DNA from: CAWGJF01 sp963715745
GTDB lineage: Bacteria > Bacteroidota > Ignavibacteria > Ignavibacteriales > Ignavibacteriaceae
DNA: 64,000 nt
Direction of reading: 5' to 3'
NCBI GenBank assembly: GCA_963715745.1
Contig: OY970271.1
Location: forward strand, 2,666,001-2,730,000
Part shown: positions 19,823-27,574 of the stretch, piece after piece
How the letters are laid out: every line of letters begins with the position of its first letter
Numbering within the stretch: the stretch's first letter is position 1
Notes under the pieces: model-generated
The model's database searches: none
Seen by the model: only the letters and a program-made list of their open reading frames with translations
What the model was told of the DNA's origin: nothing
Position numbers and translations under genes: made by a program

Positions 19823-19914
19823 TGTTTAAAAAAAACGAAATGGATGATGGTTGATGTAAAATTGAAAAATATTTAATTATTCCCTTCTTATTCTGCCATC
19901 ATCCATCCACCAAG

Positions 19915-19987
19915 TTGTCCCGCCAGGGTTCGAACCTGGACTCTTCTGATCCAGAGTCAGACGTGTTGCCAATTACACCACGGGACA
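19915..19987 (-). tRNA. tRNA-Gln (anticodon CTG)
   Basis: A 73-base cloverleaf on the minus strand. The acceptor stem is TGTCCCG/CGGGACA with discriminator A. The anticodon stem TCTGA/TCAGA encloses the loop CTCTGGA, giving anticodon CTG, which reads CAG. The T loop is TTCGAAC. It lies about 90 bases upstream of tRNA-Glu, probably in one transcript. Confidence 0.93.
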
Positions 19988-20210
19988 ATTTTGAGTGCAA
20001 ATATACCCAAGATGATATGTAATAACAAAATATAACCAGTTACCTAATCACCTTTGCAACCTTTATTTGTACGATACAATCTGGATTTTAGTATTAATAA
20101 TTCAACACACGGGATTTTGTAAATCCAATTTTACAAATTAGTTATTTACTTGATTTTTATTTCATTATTATTTCTCTTTAATATCAGATTATTTAATAAT
20201 TTCCGGTTCA

Positions 20211-21065
20211 ATGAAAAAGATTTTAAACACGCTTTTTTCTTTTATTGTCCTAATTCCAACTGGTCTCCCCCAGACATTCCAATATGAAAAATCAATTGGC
20301 AGTTTTTCTAACGCATCATCTTTTTACATAAATCCGACAGGAATTATTTTTGTTACAGATGCAGGCAAAGATAATATTGTACAATTAGACACACTTGGGA
20401 AGGTAATTTACTCAATTGGCGGCTATGGCTGGCAGGAAAGTTCATTTGATAATCCTGTTGATGTATTTGCAGATGCTTTAAAAGTTTTTGTGTCTGATAA
20501 AAATAATAACAGAATTCAACAGTTTGATAAAAATTTAAATTTTATTTCCGAAATAAAAACAAAAGACAGCAAAGTAGAAGATGAACAATTTGGTTATCCT
20601 TTAAGCGCAGTTATGTCAAACCAGGGTGATATTTTTATTCTTGACTCAGAAAATTCAAGAATAGTCAAATTCAATATATTTGGTGACTTTATTCAGAATT
20701 TCGGTGGCTATGATTACGGGAATTACTCGCTTCAAAAACCGAAACAACTTGCAGTCTCAATGAGCAATAATTTATTTGTTATCGATGGAAATGAAATTAA
20801 AATCTATGATCCATACGGGAATGGTATCGGGAAAATTAATAGCGAAGAAAAATTCAGAAGTATAAGGATTATTTTCAGTAAAATGATCCTTACAACTACT
20901 GGCAAAATTTATTCTTCTGATTTGAAATCTTCGCAACTAAAGATTAAAGAAATTGAGCTCTCTGGATTTGATGATTTACCAGAAATTATTTCGGCTTTAC
21001 AGTTTAAAGAGAGACTTTATGTATTAACTGAAAAGAAAATATTAATTTTTGATAAGATTAATTAA
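20211..21065 (+). CDS. NHL-repeat (6-bladed propeller) exported protein
   Basis: A 284-residue protein with a signal peptide (KILNTLFSFIVLIPTGLPQ). Repeats with the NHL pattern are visible: NPTGIIFVTDAGKDNIVQLD, NPVDVFADALKVFVSDKNNN followed by RIQQFD, SNQGDIFILDSENSRIVKFN, then KPKQLAVSMSNNLFVIDG, consistent with about six blades. NHL propellers bind proteins, RNA or carbohydrates; here an extracytoplasmic binding role is inferred. The 27-base gap to the DUF2085 gene suggests an operon of four plus-strand genes. About 220 non-coding bases lie upstream, without a clear promoter. Confidence 0.75.
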   Translation: MKKILNTLFSFIVLIPTGLPQTFQYEKSIGSFSNASSFYINPTGIIFVTDAGKDNIVQLDTLGKVIYSIGGYGWQESSFDNPVDVFADALKVFVSDKNNNRIQQFDKNLNFISEIKTKDSKVEDEQFGYPLSAVMSNQGDIFILDSENSRIVKFNIFGDFIQNFGGYDYGNYSLQKPKQLAVSMSNNLFVIDGNEIKIYDPYGNGIGKINSEEKFRSIRIIFSKMILTTTGKIYSSDLKSSQLKIKEIELSGFDDLPEIISALQFKERLYVLTEKKILIFDKIN

Positions 21066-21091
21066 TTCATTATTGAATTTTATTCTTTTAA

Positions 21092-21574
21092 ATGATATAT
21101 CCCCCAAATGAGTTAAAAAAATATTTATTTGTTAAAGTAATTCCTTTGACACTATTGTTAATCTGGTTAGTTGCAGTTTATTCTCAATTCCTTGAACCAT
21201 TATCAAAAAGTTTTTCATTACTATCAATTTTACTAATGAAAATGCTTTCATCTGTTTGTCACCAGGATCATGATAAATCAGTTTTATTCGGAAAACATAT
21301 TTATGTTTGTGCCCGTTGTGCCGGGATTTATTTAGGTTGTTTCGTTAGTGCATTAGTATCGTTATTTAGCATAAAAATAAAATTTAATAATCTGAAAATT
21401 TTATTTCTAAGCTCAGCATTACTTTTTGCAGATGTATTATTAGTAAAAACAGGATTGTATGAATATTCTCATTTGATTGCTTTCTGCACAGGATTGTTAT
21501 TTGGTTTTATTATTTACCAGTTCCTAATCAGAACCATTGAGGAATTTGTTTCAAAAAGAATTAATCATACATGA
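21092..21574 (+). CDS. DUF2085 membrane protein
   Basis: A 160-residue integral membrane protein with the DUF2085 signature: SSVCHQDHDKS near residue 54 and YVCARCAGIYLG near 70-81. The CHQ and CxRC cysteines may bind a metal (inference from the conserved Cys/His pattern; family function unknown). About four transmembrane helices are predicted by eye, including PLTLLLIWLVAVYS near the N-terminus. Its stop overlaps the start of the next gene by four bases. Confidence 0.78.
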   Translation: MIYPPNELKKYLFVKVIPLTLLLIWLVAVYSQFLEPLSKSFSLLSILLMKMLSSVCHQDHDKSVLFGKHIYVCARCAGIYLGCFVSALVSLFSIKIKFNNLKILFLSSALLFADVLLVKTGLYEYSHLIAFCTGLLFGFIIYQFLIRTIEEFVSKRINHT

Positions 21575-22077
21575 ATAAAAAATATTATCCTTCTTTAATA
21601 AGCGGATTTGGAGTTGCTGTAATTTTGACAATTCCCGGAACTAAAAGTCTTGCCTGTTGCCTGCTGATTCCAATAGCTTCTGCTTTTTCAATTTTTCTTT
21701 TCAGGAAATCTATAAAATCCATGGGCAGGCTGGATACCGGCACCGGGCTAATGTTAGGATTTTTAACCGGATTATTTGCTGCATTGTTTTCCACAGGATT
21801 TGACGTATTCATTACTTATCTAACAAGGTCTAATGAATTAGTACAGAATTTTCCGGAAGCAGAAGCATTAATAAATAAAATGAATCTAGGAGAAGGAGCC
21901 CAGGAAGCAATTACATTAATCAAAGAAATGACAAAAGATATTCAGCAGAATGGATTTTCATTTTTATTTACAATTATGATACTGGCAAGCAATTTAATTT
22001 CTTATATAATATTCGGATTGGTAGGAGGCGGTATCGCAACTGCAATTATAAATAGCCGGGTTAAGAATTCACAATGA
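21571..22077 (+). CDS. Hypothetical integral membrane protein
   Basis: A 168-residue protein, not recognised. It has two N-terminal membrane helices (LISGFGVAVILTIPG with TKSLACCLLIPIASAFSIFL), another around GLMLGFLTGLFAALFSTG, a soluble ~50-residue helical insert (NKMNLGEGAQEAITLIKEMT) and a C-terminal glycine-rich helix (IIFGLVGGGIATAIIN). The paired cysteines in the first hairpin are notable. It overlaps both neighbours by four bases (ATGA), so it is translationally coupled in the NHL-DUF2085 operon. Confidence 0.65.
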   Translation: MNKKYYPSLISGFGVAVILTIPGTKSLACCLLIPIASAFSIFLFRKSIKSMGRLDTGTGLMLGFLTGLFAALFSTGFDVFITYLTRSNELVQNFPEAEALINKMNLGEGAQEAITLIKEMTKDIQQNGFSFLFTIMILASNLISYIIFGLVGGGIATAIINSRVKNSQ

Positions 22078-22376
22078 TAACAGCAATTATTTTCGCAATA
22101 CATTTTATTTTCATTGTTGTGATTTTCACTAACAAATGGCAACAGGAAACTATTGCTTCGGCATTTATTAATGTTGCATTGATTCTTGTTTTGTTTGCTG
22201 TGGGATGGTCGATAACAGGTTTGCTTGTTAAATTATTTATCGAACCACAAGGTTTCGGTATTATGTTTGACCGGGATACTTTTTCTCTGGCACTTTTAAC
22301 AATAATTGAATTTTTCTTCTACAGGTTTTATTACAATGAAAAAGTTCCTACTGAAGCCGGTATGGAAAAACAATAA
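22074..22376 (+). CDS. Small membrane protein
   Basis: A 100-residue protein with three hydrophobic segments (AIIFAIHFIFIVVIFT, ASAFINVALILVLFAVGWSI, FSLALLTIIEFFFYRFYY). No family recognised. Last gene of the plus-strand operon. Its 3' end overlaps the 3' end of the convergent tonB-like gene by 29 bases, so the two transcripts are antisense at their ends. Confidence 0.6.
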   Translation: MITAIIFAIHFIFIVVIFTNKWQQETIASAFINVALILVLFAVGWSITGLLVKLFIEPQGFGIMFDRDTFSLALLTIIEFFFYRFYYNEKVPTEAGMEKQ

Positions 22377-23046
22377 TTGCTGTCTGCTCTGTCTGTTTTT
22401 GATATGGACTTAATGGTTCAAATCTCCACTGTCTTAGCGAGTTTATAGCAGCATTTTCCAATCTTGTGTCAGCTTTTATTTTTGGAATTATTGTTCCTAC
22501 AGTTCCGTCCGGCAAAATTTTAAATTCAAGTTTAATATCCGCTTCTTTTTTAACACCATCAGGATAATCAGGTAAAAGGAAACTGTAAATTTTTCTGGTT
22601 CCCTGACCTCCAAAGTCGATATCAAAACCAAAGCTGCCTTCGCCCTCGGCTTTATTTCCCTGACCTTCAGTAGTTACATCGGAAGTGTTTTCCTCTTCAT
22701 TTTTTTCTGTGCTTTTTTCCGATACCTCTTTATTCTTATCAGCAGGTTTAATTACATTTTCTTCAGAAGTATTTTTTGCCTGTGGAAGTTTTACTTCTTT
22801 TACTTCTTTATTCTTTGCTTCTGTTTGATTTTTAACTTCGGGTTTTGAAACTTCTTCAACCTTTTCTATTTGATTACCTTTTGCTCCAGATGAACCTGTC
22901 TTGGTTGAAATACCAAATGAAAGTTCAACGTATTCAGAAGGAGTGTAATCAAAAGATAGGTTAATCAGCAAGAAAATAGCAATAGCAATTGCATGAAACA
23001 GAATAGAAATAGTATATGAAATGCTGGTTGTTTTTTTTGAAGCCAT
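22348..23046 (-). CDS. tonB: TonB-like energy transducer
   Basis: About 232 residues. A single N-terminal membrane anchor (TISILFHAIAIAIFLLINLS) is followed by a long Lys/Glu-rich linker (about 60-135), with PDYPDGVKKEADIKLEFKI and a C-terminal TonB domain ending SLRQWRFEPL. It would carry proton-motive energy from ExbB/ExbD to an outer-membrane partner. The longer frame to 23082 runs into exbD. The ATG at 23046 has AGGAG at 23054-23058 and avoids the overlap, so I chose it. The linker is Glu-rich rather than the Pro-rich one of classical TonB. Last gene of the TPR/barrel/SPOR/exbBD operon, so a TolA-like role is also possible. Confidence 0.82.
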   Translation of the reverse strand: MASKKTTSISYTISILFHAIAIAIFLLINLSFDYTPSEYVELSFGISTKTGSSGAKGNQIEKVEEVSKPEVKNQTEAKNKEVKEVKLPQAKNTSEENVIKPADKNKEVSEKSTEKNEEENTSDVTTEGQGNKAEGEGSFGFDIDFGGQGTRKIYSFLLPDYPDGVKKEADIKLEFKILPDGTVGTIIPKIKADTRLENAAINSLRQWRFEPLSPYQKQTEQTAIIVFPYRLQ

Positions 23047-23053
23047 AATTATG

Positions 23054-23058
23054 CTCCT
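23054..23058 (-). promoter_or_regulatory. Ribosome binding site that fixes the tonB start
   Basis: AGGAG on the minus strand, 7 bases before the ATG at 23046. It overlaps the exbD stop codon, which points to translational coupling of the two genes. Confidence 0.7.
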
Positions 23059-23461
23059 AAAGTTGTTCCTTTTCAGTTTCAATTGTGAACTTATCTATTC
23101 CTATCGATTTTGCAGCATCAATAACTTTGATAATTTGATCGATAGCAACTGTTTTATCTGCCCTGAGTATAAGATTATCTTTTTCAACAGAGCCGCGTAT
23201 TTCATTAAGCTTTACCGGAAGCTGTTCAATAGTAGTTTCATCCTGCCCGGCATAAATTGCCCCGCCTGAAGTGATTGTAACAATCAGGTTTGTTGTTTGA
23301 GTCTGTTCATTTGTTTTGGATCCGGGTAATTTTACTTTTACGCCAGTCTGAATAACAAACTGCGAAGTGAGCAAAAAGAAAATTACCAGCAGCATAACTA
23401 TGTCGGTTAAGGATGAATAAGCAAAAATACTTAATGGTTTATTCGAAGTTGCAAATTTCAT
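23057..23461 (-). CDS. exbD: ExbD/TolR proton-channel subunit
   Basis: A 134-residue biopolymer transport protein. The single transmembrane helix holds the proton-relay aspartate in SSLTDIVMLLVIFFLLTSQF (about Asp20). The C-terminal half (about 65-134) is the periplasmic ExbD/TolR domain with VEKDNLILRADKTVAIDQI. It works with ExbB immediately upstream to harvest the proton gradient for the TonB/TolA-like protein downstream. ExbD and TolR cannot be told apart from sequence alone; the operon context argues for a Tol-like machine. Confidence 0.9.
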   Translation of the reverse strand: MKFATSNKPLSIFAYSSLTDIVMLLVIFFLLTSQFVIQTGVKVKLPGSKTNEQTQTTNLIVTITSGGAIYAGQDETTIEQLPVKLNEIRGSVEKDNLILRADKTVAIDQIIKVIDAAKSIGIDKFTIETEKEQL

Positions 23462-23471
23462 TTTATATTCC

Positions 23472-24128
23472 TCACATTTCTACTTCAACTTCATCGTCAA
23501 CATCAGCTTCGCGCAGTGTACTGTCCTGAATTGTATCTACGACATCGTTTGCTACAGTTTCCATATCAGAAACAAGACGCTTTACAGCATTTACAAAATA
23601 ATTATAGAAAGCAAGAGCAGGAATACCAACAATCAACCCGAATGCTGTTGTAATAAGTGCTTCCCAAATTCCACCGGCAAGATCGCTTGGATTTGCAGAA
23701 CCAGCTAAATCCTCAATACGCATAAATGCCTGGATCATTCCGGTTACAGTTCCAAGAAATCCGAGCAATGGAGCAACACCTGCTACTGTTGCTAAAATGG
23801 AAAGTCCTTTTTCCATCTTACTTATTTCCTGCCTGCCGGCATTTTCAACTGCTTCTTTTACCCTTTCGTGACCAAGACCAAATTTCTTTAATCCTTTTCT
23901 TACCATATGAGCAATCGGTGATTTTTCCTGCATACAATAAGAAGCTGCACCGCTCATATCTTTTTTCTTAATGAATCCTCTTATTCTTACAAGAAAAGCA
24001 GGTACATTAATTTTAGCTTTCCTTAATGTAAGGTACCTGTCAATTATCACTCCAAGACCAAGAACTGAGCAAAGTAATATTGGCCACATTATTACTCCGC
24101 CTTTCAAAAAAATATCGAATAGGTTCAT
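23472..24128 (-). CDS. exbB: ExbB/TolQ/MotA-family proton channel
   Basis: A 218-residue protein with three membrane helices: GGVIMWPILLCSVLGLGVII near the N-terminus, LATVAGVAPLLGFLGTVTGM around 111-130, and LITTAFGLIVGIPALAFYNY around 158-177. The GFLGTVTGMIQAF and ALITTAFGLIVGIP motifs are characteristic. It forms the pentameric channel around ExbD. Only 10 bases separate it from exbD, and 27 from the SPOR gene. Confidence 0.93.
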   Translation of the reverse strand: MNLFDIFLKGGVIMWPILLCSVLGLGVIIDRYLTLRKAKINVPAFLVRIRGFIKKKDMSGAASYCMQEKSPIAHMVRKGLKKFGLGHERVKEAVENAGRQEISKMEKGLSILATVAGVAPLLGFLGTVTGMIQAFMRIEDLAGSANPSDLAGGIWEALITTAFGLIVGIPALAFYNYFVNAVKRLVSDMETVANDVVDTIQDSTLREADVDDEVEVEM

Positions 24129-24155
24129 AGCATTCCTTTTAAAGAATATAAAATT

Positions 24156-25955
24156 TTATTGACTATATTTTCGGGAAAATCTATCAGCCTGCTGAAACGA
24201 TGTGAAATCACCGATTCGCAATCTATACTTTGTTTCGCCACCAATTTGAGCAGTTTCTACTATAGCATTGTACCCCATATTCCTGAAGTTTTCTGCCTCA
24301 CTATCAGCTAAAGAATAAGAAGAATAAATTCCAACCTGCACGACAAAGTAATCTTTGTAACGCAGAATTGTGTTTGCGGTATTACCAGAATTTTCTGTTT
24401 TCGTTTCAGTTTGCTCAACAACTAAAGGAGGAGGTGTAATTTTAACATTAACGACTTCAGAATTATTATCAGGTATTACCTCTGGCTTTTTTATAGAAAC
24501 AACCGGAGTTTCTTCCTTTTTAATTTCAGTTTTTTGATTTGGACTTTTTGTTTCTGTTACTTTTTTATTTTCTTCTTTCTTATTCTCTACTTTAAAAGCG
24601 TCAGTTGAAACTCCGTTCACTGTCGATTGTTCTGATTGTTTATCGTAGGGATATGAAACAGGTATTAAATCATTTCTTTCAATAACTTCAACCGATGGTG
24701 GTCTTTTTACATTTACTACACTTTCACTTTCGTTAGATGAGAATAAAATACCGCTTTGAATTACAAAATAGGCTACCCCAAAAATTGAAGCAATTATGAA
24801 CAAAAAAGTAACTAATGATATTATTTTTCTTCGCCTGATAACAAATGGATCTTTATCAATCAGCAAATCTTTTTGTGCTGATTTTTTGAAAAGTGAATCT
24901 ATGGTACCATAATTTTTATCAGAAACTGCATTTAGAGTTGTGTTCTTTGTTTTTACTTCTGAAAATTCGCCGGGTGAGGCTGGTACTTTATTGAATACGA
25001 TTGTTTTCTTTTCTGTTAATTTTCCTGATTTATCAATAAAGGAAGATTCTTTATCAGAAGGTTTGATAACTTTCTGTACTCTTTGAAAAGAATCTGTGTT
25101 TGTTAGTTTAATTTCTGAGGAGTCAGTTTTTTCACCTGTCGATTTATTTTCAACCGAAAACTTCTTTGATTCATCACTATGTTCTATTTTTTTATCGGTT
25201 TTATCTTTGCTTTCAGATGAATCCGATTTATTGCCAAAAGCTTCTCTGCTGTAATCCCATGGCAGACCTCTGTCCTGCCTGTTCATCTGGGAAAATCTGG
25301 AATGATAATATAAATCGAAAGCAGAGGAATCACTACCTGTTAATTTTTCAGCAGATTGTTCTGAAGACTTTATTTTACTTTCTGATTGTTCATCACTGAC
25401 TTTTTTATCATTACCTGTTTTCTCAGTATTATCTGTACCAAACTTTAGTGATTTTCGTTTTAGAACTTTTATTTCTTCATCTGTTTTTCTTTTATCAAGA
25501 TACTCCATTTCTTTTACTAGTTTGGAAGCTCTGATTCTTAAATTTCTGATATGATCTGTAATCAGAAAATCATCAGTTTTTTTTGGAAAAGAAATTACAG
25601 GTTTACCAAAACTCAGACTGAAATATTCTTCATCTTTTACTGCATCAAATTCAACTTCACCCGGCGAAATAATAACCAATGCTTTATAAATATCGTCAAT
25701 GAATTCCAAAGTTTCATGAAAAAGTACAAGCTTAACTTTTTTGCCGGTTGGAGTAATATTTTTTTCAGAATTAGTTTCATCAAAATGAGTTCCACTGTAT
25801 CTGAAAAAGTGACCCACTCCTCTTAGAAAATGGATTTCGCCTTCTGCTACTTTTTCGGAAAATATCTTAATAAAGTCCTCAAAGAATAAAGATGAATCTT
25901 TTTCCTGGACTTCAGCCCGCTTTGCAAGAATATTTATTAATTGAGTTTTAGTCAT
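24156..25955 (-). CDS. HU-like / transmembrane / SPOR-domain fusion protein
   Basis: A 599-residue protein with three parts. Residues 1 to about 85 resemble the HU/IHF fold (MTKTQLINILAKRAEV at the start, FLRGVGHFFRYSG near 43-55), as in the HU-CCDC81-type domains known from Bacteroidetes. A long Ser/Lys/Asp-rich linker leads to a transmembrane helix near 378-402 (SLVTFLFIIASIFGVAYFVI). A periplasmic linker leads to a C-terminal SPOR domain (about 530-599, YFVVQVGIYSS then GGETKYRLRIGDF), which in known proteins binds denuded septal peptidoglycan. So it would link a cytoplasmic HU-like domain to the septal wall. Third gene of the six-gene envelope operon. Confidence 0.8.
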   Translation of the reverse strand: MTKTQLINILAKRAEVQEKDSSLFFEDFIKIFSEKVAEGEIHFLRGVGHFFRYSGTHFDETNSEKNITPTGKKVKLVLFHETLEFIDDIYKALVIISPGEVEFDAVKDEEYFSLSFGKPVISFPKKTDDFLITDHIRNLRIRASKLVKEMEYLDKRKTDEEIKVLKRKSLKFGTDNTEKTGNDKKVSDEQSESKIKSSEQSAEKLTGSDSSAFDLYYHSRFSQMNRQDRGLPWDYSREAFGNKSDSSESKDKTDKKIEHSDESKKFSVENKSTGEKTDSSEIKLTNTDSFQRVQKVIKPSDKESSFIDKSGKLTEKKTIVFNKVPASPGEFSEVKTKNTTLNAVSDKNYGTIDSLFKKSAQKDLLIDKDPFVIRRRKIISLVTFLFIIASIFGVAYFVIQSGILFSSNESESVVNVKRPPSVEVIERNDLIPVSYPYDKQSEQSTVNGVSTDAFKVENKKEENKKVTETKSPNQKTEIKKEETPVVSIKKPEVIPDNNSEVVNVKITPPPLVVEQTETKTENSGNTANTILRYKDYFVVQVGIYSSYSLADSEAENFRNMGYNAIVETAQIGGETKYRLRIGDFTSFQQADRFSRKYSQ

Positions 25956-25978
25956 ATTTTAAATGAAAATTCCTATTC

Positions 25979-27574
25979 TTAATTAAACAGGAAGTTTATA
26001 CCAAGTACAGCGTCAAGAGGTTTCCGTTTATAACCTTCCCAGAAATAAATTTTCTGATTTAATAAGTTATTTAGCTGGAATAAGATACTAATATTGTTTT
26101 CAAACTGGTACTCAAGTTCTATGCCCGTATCAAAAAATCCATTTATTTTCTGTGAATTTTCAATATCAATATATCTGGATGACTGATATTCTAAACTAAT
26201 TTTACCAAAAAGTCCATTGTTAAAATTATAACCATAAGCCAGAGAAGCTGCAACATCCGGTTGATAAGGGATTTTTTTGTTTGTAGAATTATTTACATCA
26301 AATAAATCAAGTGATGCATAGAATACGCCGTAAGGTCCATAATGAAAAAGGAAATTTGCAAACAAATCATAGTTTTTTACATCAGTAAAATTAATATTGA
26401 AAAGTCCGGAACTATCAGTTCTGGAATAGAATGGAAATTTATCCGAAGAAAAATATTTTAATCCTCCATCAATCTGAAAATATTTGTCATATTCATACTT
26501 TAATGAAACTTTAAAAGCATTGCTTTTCATTAAAAAAACATTTGCAAAATTTGTGTTTTCTAAAAATTCATTTTGTCTGAGAAAATATCCTGCAGTCAAA
26601 AATTCTGATGATGGATTATATTCTCCCAAAAGCACTAACCTGTCAGCTATTTGTGTTGAAAGAGCAACAAAAATTCTATGAAAATTATTTGTCCCCGAAC
26701 CTGAAAAAGTAAATCCTGCTTCTGTAAGAATTGTGTTAAATAATTTAAAGTATGCTGTTGGTCTGAACATATAATAATCATTTTGAATCCTGCCAAGAGA
26801 ATCATTCTTAAAAAACTGTTTCTGATAATTTGACTTCACTCCAATTCCAACATCAGTTAAATTTAGTTTTCCAAAAAGATTCACATTTAAAACCGATTCA
26901 TTAAAATTTTCTTTATCGAGATATGTAAAATCGCCGCCAACTTTAGCATCAAAAATAAGTCTACGCATATATAAGTTCTGAATATCGAAATAAGCACTGC
27001 CTGAATTCAGAGTTCTTTCAAATTCAGGAGTAACGGATCCGTATAAATTATATTTTCTGTTTGTATGCTTTCCACCGATACTAAATTTAGTTCCGGGAAG
27101 CGTTGAACTATTTGTATTAGTTGTATAATCAAGATTTAGCAAACCGCCAAGCTTAACATTGTCAGTGTTTTTGTCATAGGCCAGTTGATTATCACCAAAA
27201 ACAATTCCTTGCAGAGAACCGCCATTAAAGGGAAAAGAATAATTTAATTCCCCGGCAGGTAATGTGTAACGTCCTCCTTTAAGGGAAAGATATCCTTTAT
27301 AATAATTTACAGAATCAATTAGCTTTAAATCTGCCTGGTTCGGATTAGATAAATCCGCTACCTCAAGTTGATCAGGAGAAAACAGCGGCTTCAAATAATC
27401 TTCACTAATTGTAGAAGTGTAATCAGGTTTTATTTTATCTGCTTTCCTTATTGACACAACATCTTTACCAACTATAACAAAATCAGGTAATTCTACGTTA
27501 GGATTTTTGGATTTATCCTGAGCAAACAAACTAGCAAAAAGAAAAACAGTAAAAAATAATATTAGATTTTTCAT
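25979..27574 (-). CDS. Outer-membrane beta-barrel protein (TonB-dependent-receptor-like)
   Basis: A 531-residue exported protein with a signal peptide (NLILFFTVFLFASLFAQ) and a short motif ELPDFVIVGKDVVSI near 28-42. From about 110 it is a run of amphipathic strands with aromatic girdles (for example GGLLNLDYTTNTNSS, FASLDLFDVNNS-like turns) ending in VLGINFLFN, a typical barrel end. There is no plug domain or clear TonB box, and it is too short for a full TonB-dependent receptor. Placement between the TPR protein and the SPOR/ExbBD/TonB genes suggests it is the outer-membrane member of that system. Its start overlaps the TPR stop by four bases. Confidence 0.7.
   Translation of the reverse strand: MKNLILFFTVFLFASLFAQDKSKNPNVELPDFVIVGKDVVSIRKADKIKPDYTSTISEDYLKPLFSPDQLEVADLSNPNQADLKLIDSVNYYKGYLSLKGGRYTLPAGELNYSFPFNGGSLQGIVFGDNQLAYDKNTDNVKLGGLLNLDYTTNTNSSTLPGTKFSIGGKHTNRKYNLYGSVTPEFERTLNSGSAYFDIQNLYMRRLIFDAKVGGDFTYLDKENFNESVLNVNLFGKLNLTDVGIGVKSNYQKQFFKNDSLGRIQNDYYMFRPTAYFKLFNTILTEAGFTFSGSGTNNFHRIFVALSTQIADRLVLLGEYNPSSEFLTAGYFLRQNEFLENTNFANVFLMKSNAFKVSLKYEYDKYFQIDGGLKYFSSDKFPFYSRTDSSGLFNINFTDVKNYDLFANFLFHYGPYGVFYASLDLFDVNNSTNKKIPYQPDVAASLAYGYNFNNGLFGKISLEYQSSRYIDIENSQKINGFFDTGIELEYQFENNISILFQLNNLLNQKIYFWEGYKRKPLDAVLGINFLFN

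Noticed and set aside
20054..20080. Promoter for the NHL gene (TTGCAA then TACAAT)
   Set aside because: The spacer is only 15 bases and the leader would be about 130 bases; not convincing.
23047..23082. N-terminal extension of the tonB-like protein
   Set aside because: It would overlap exbD and put a charged tail before the membrane anchor; the AGGAG-preceded ATG at 23046 is better.
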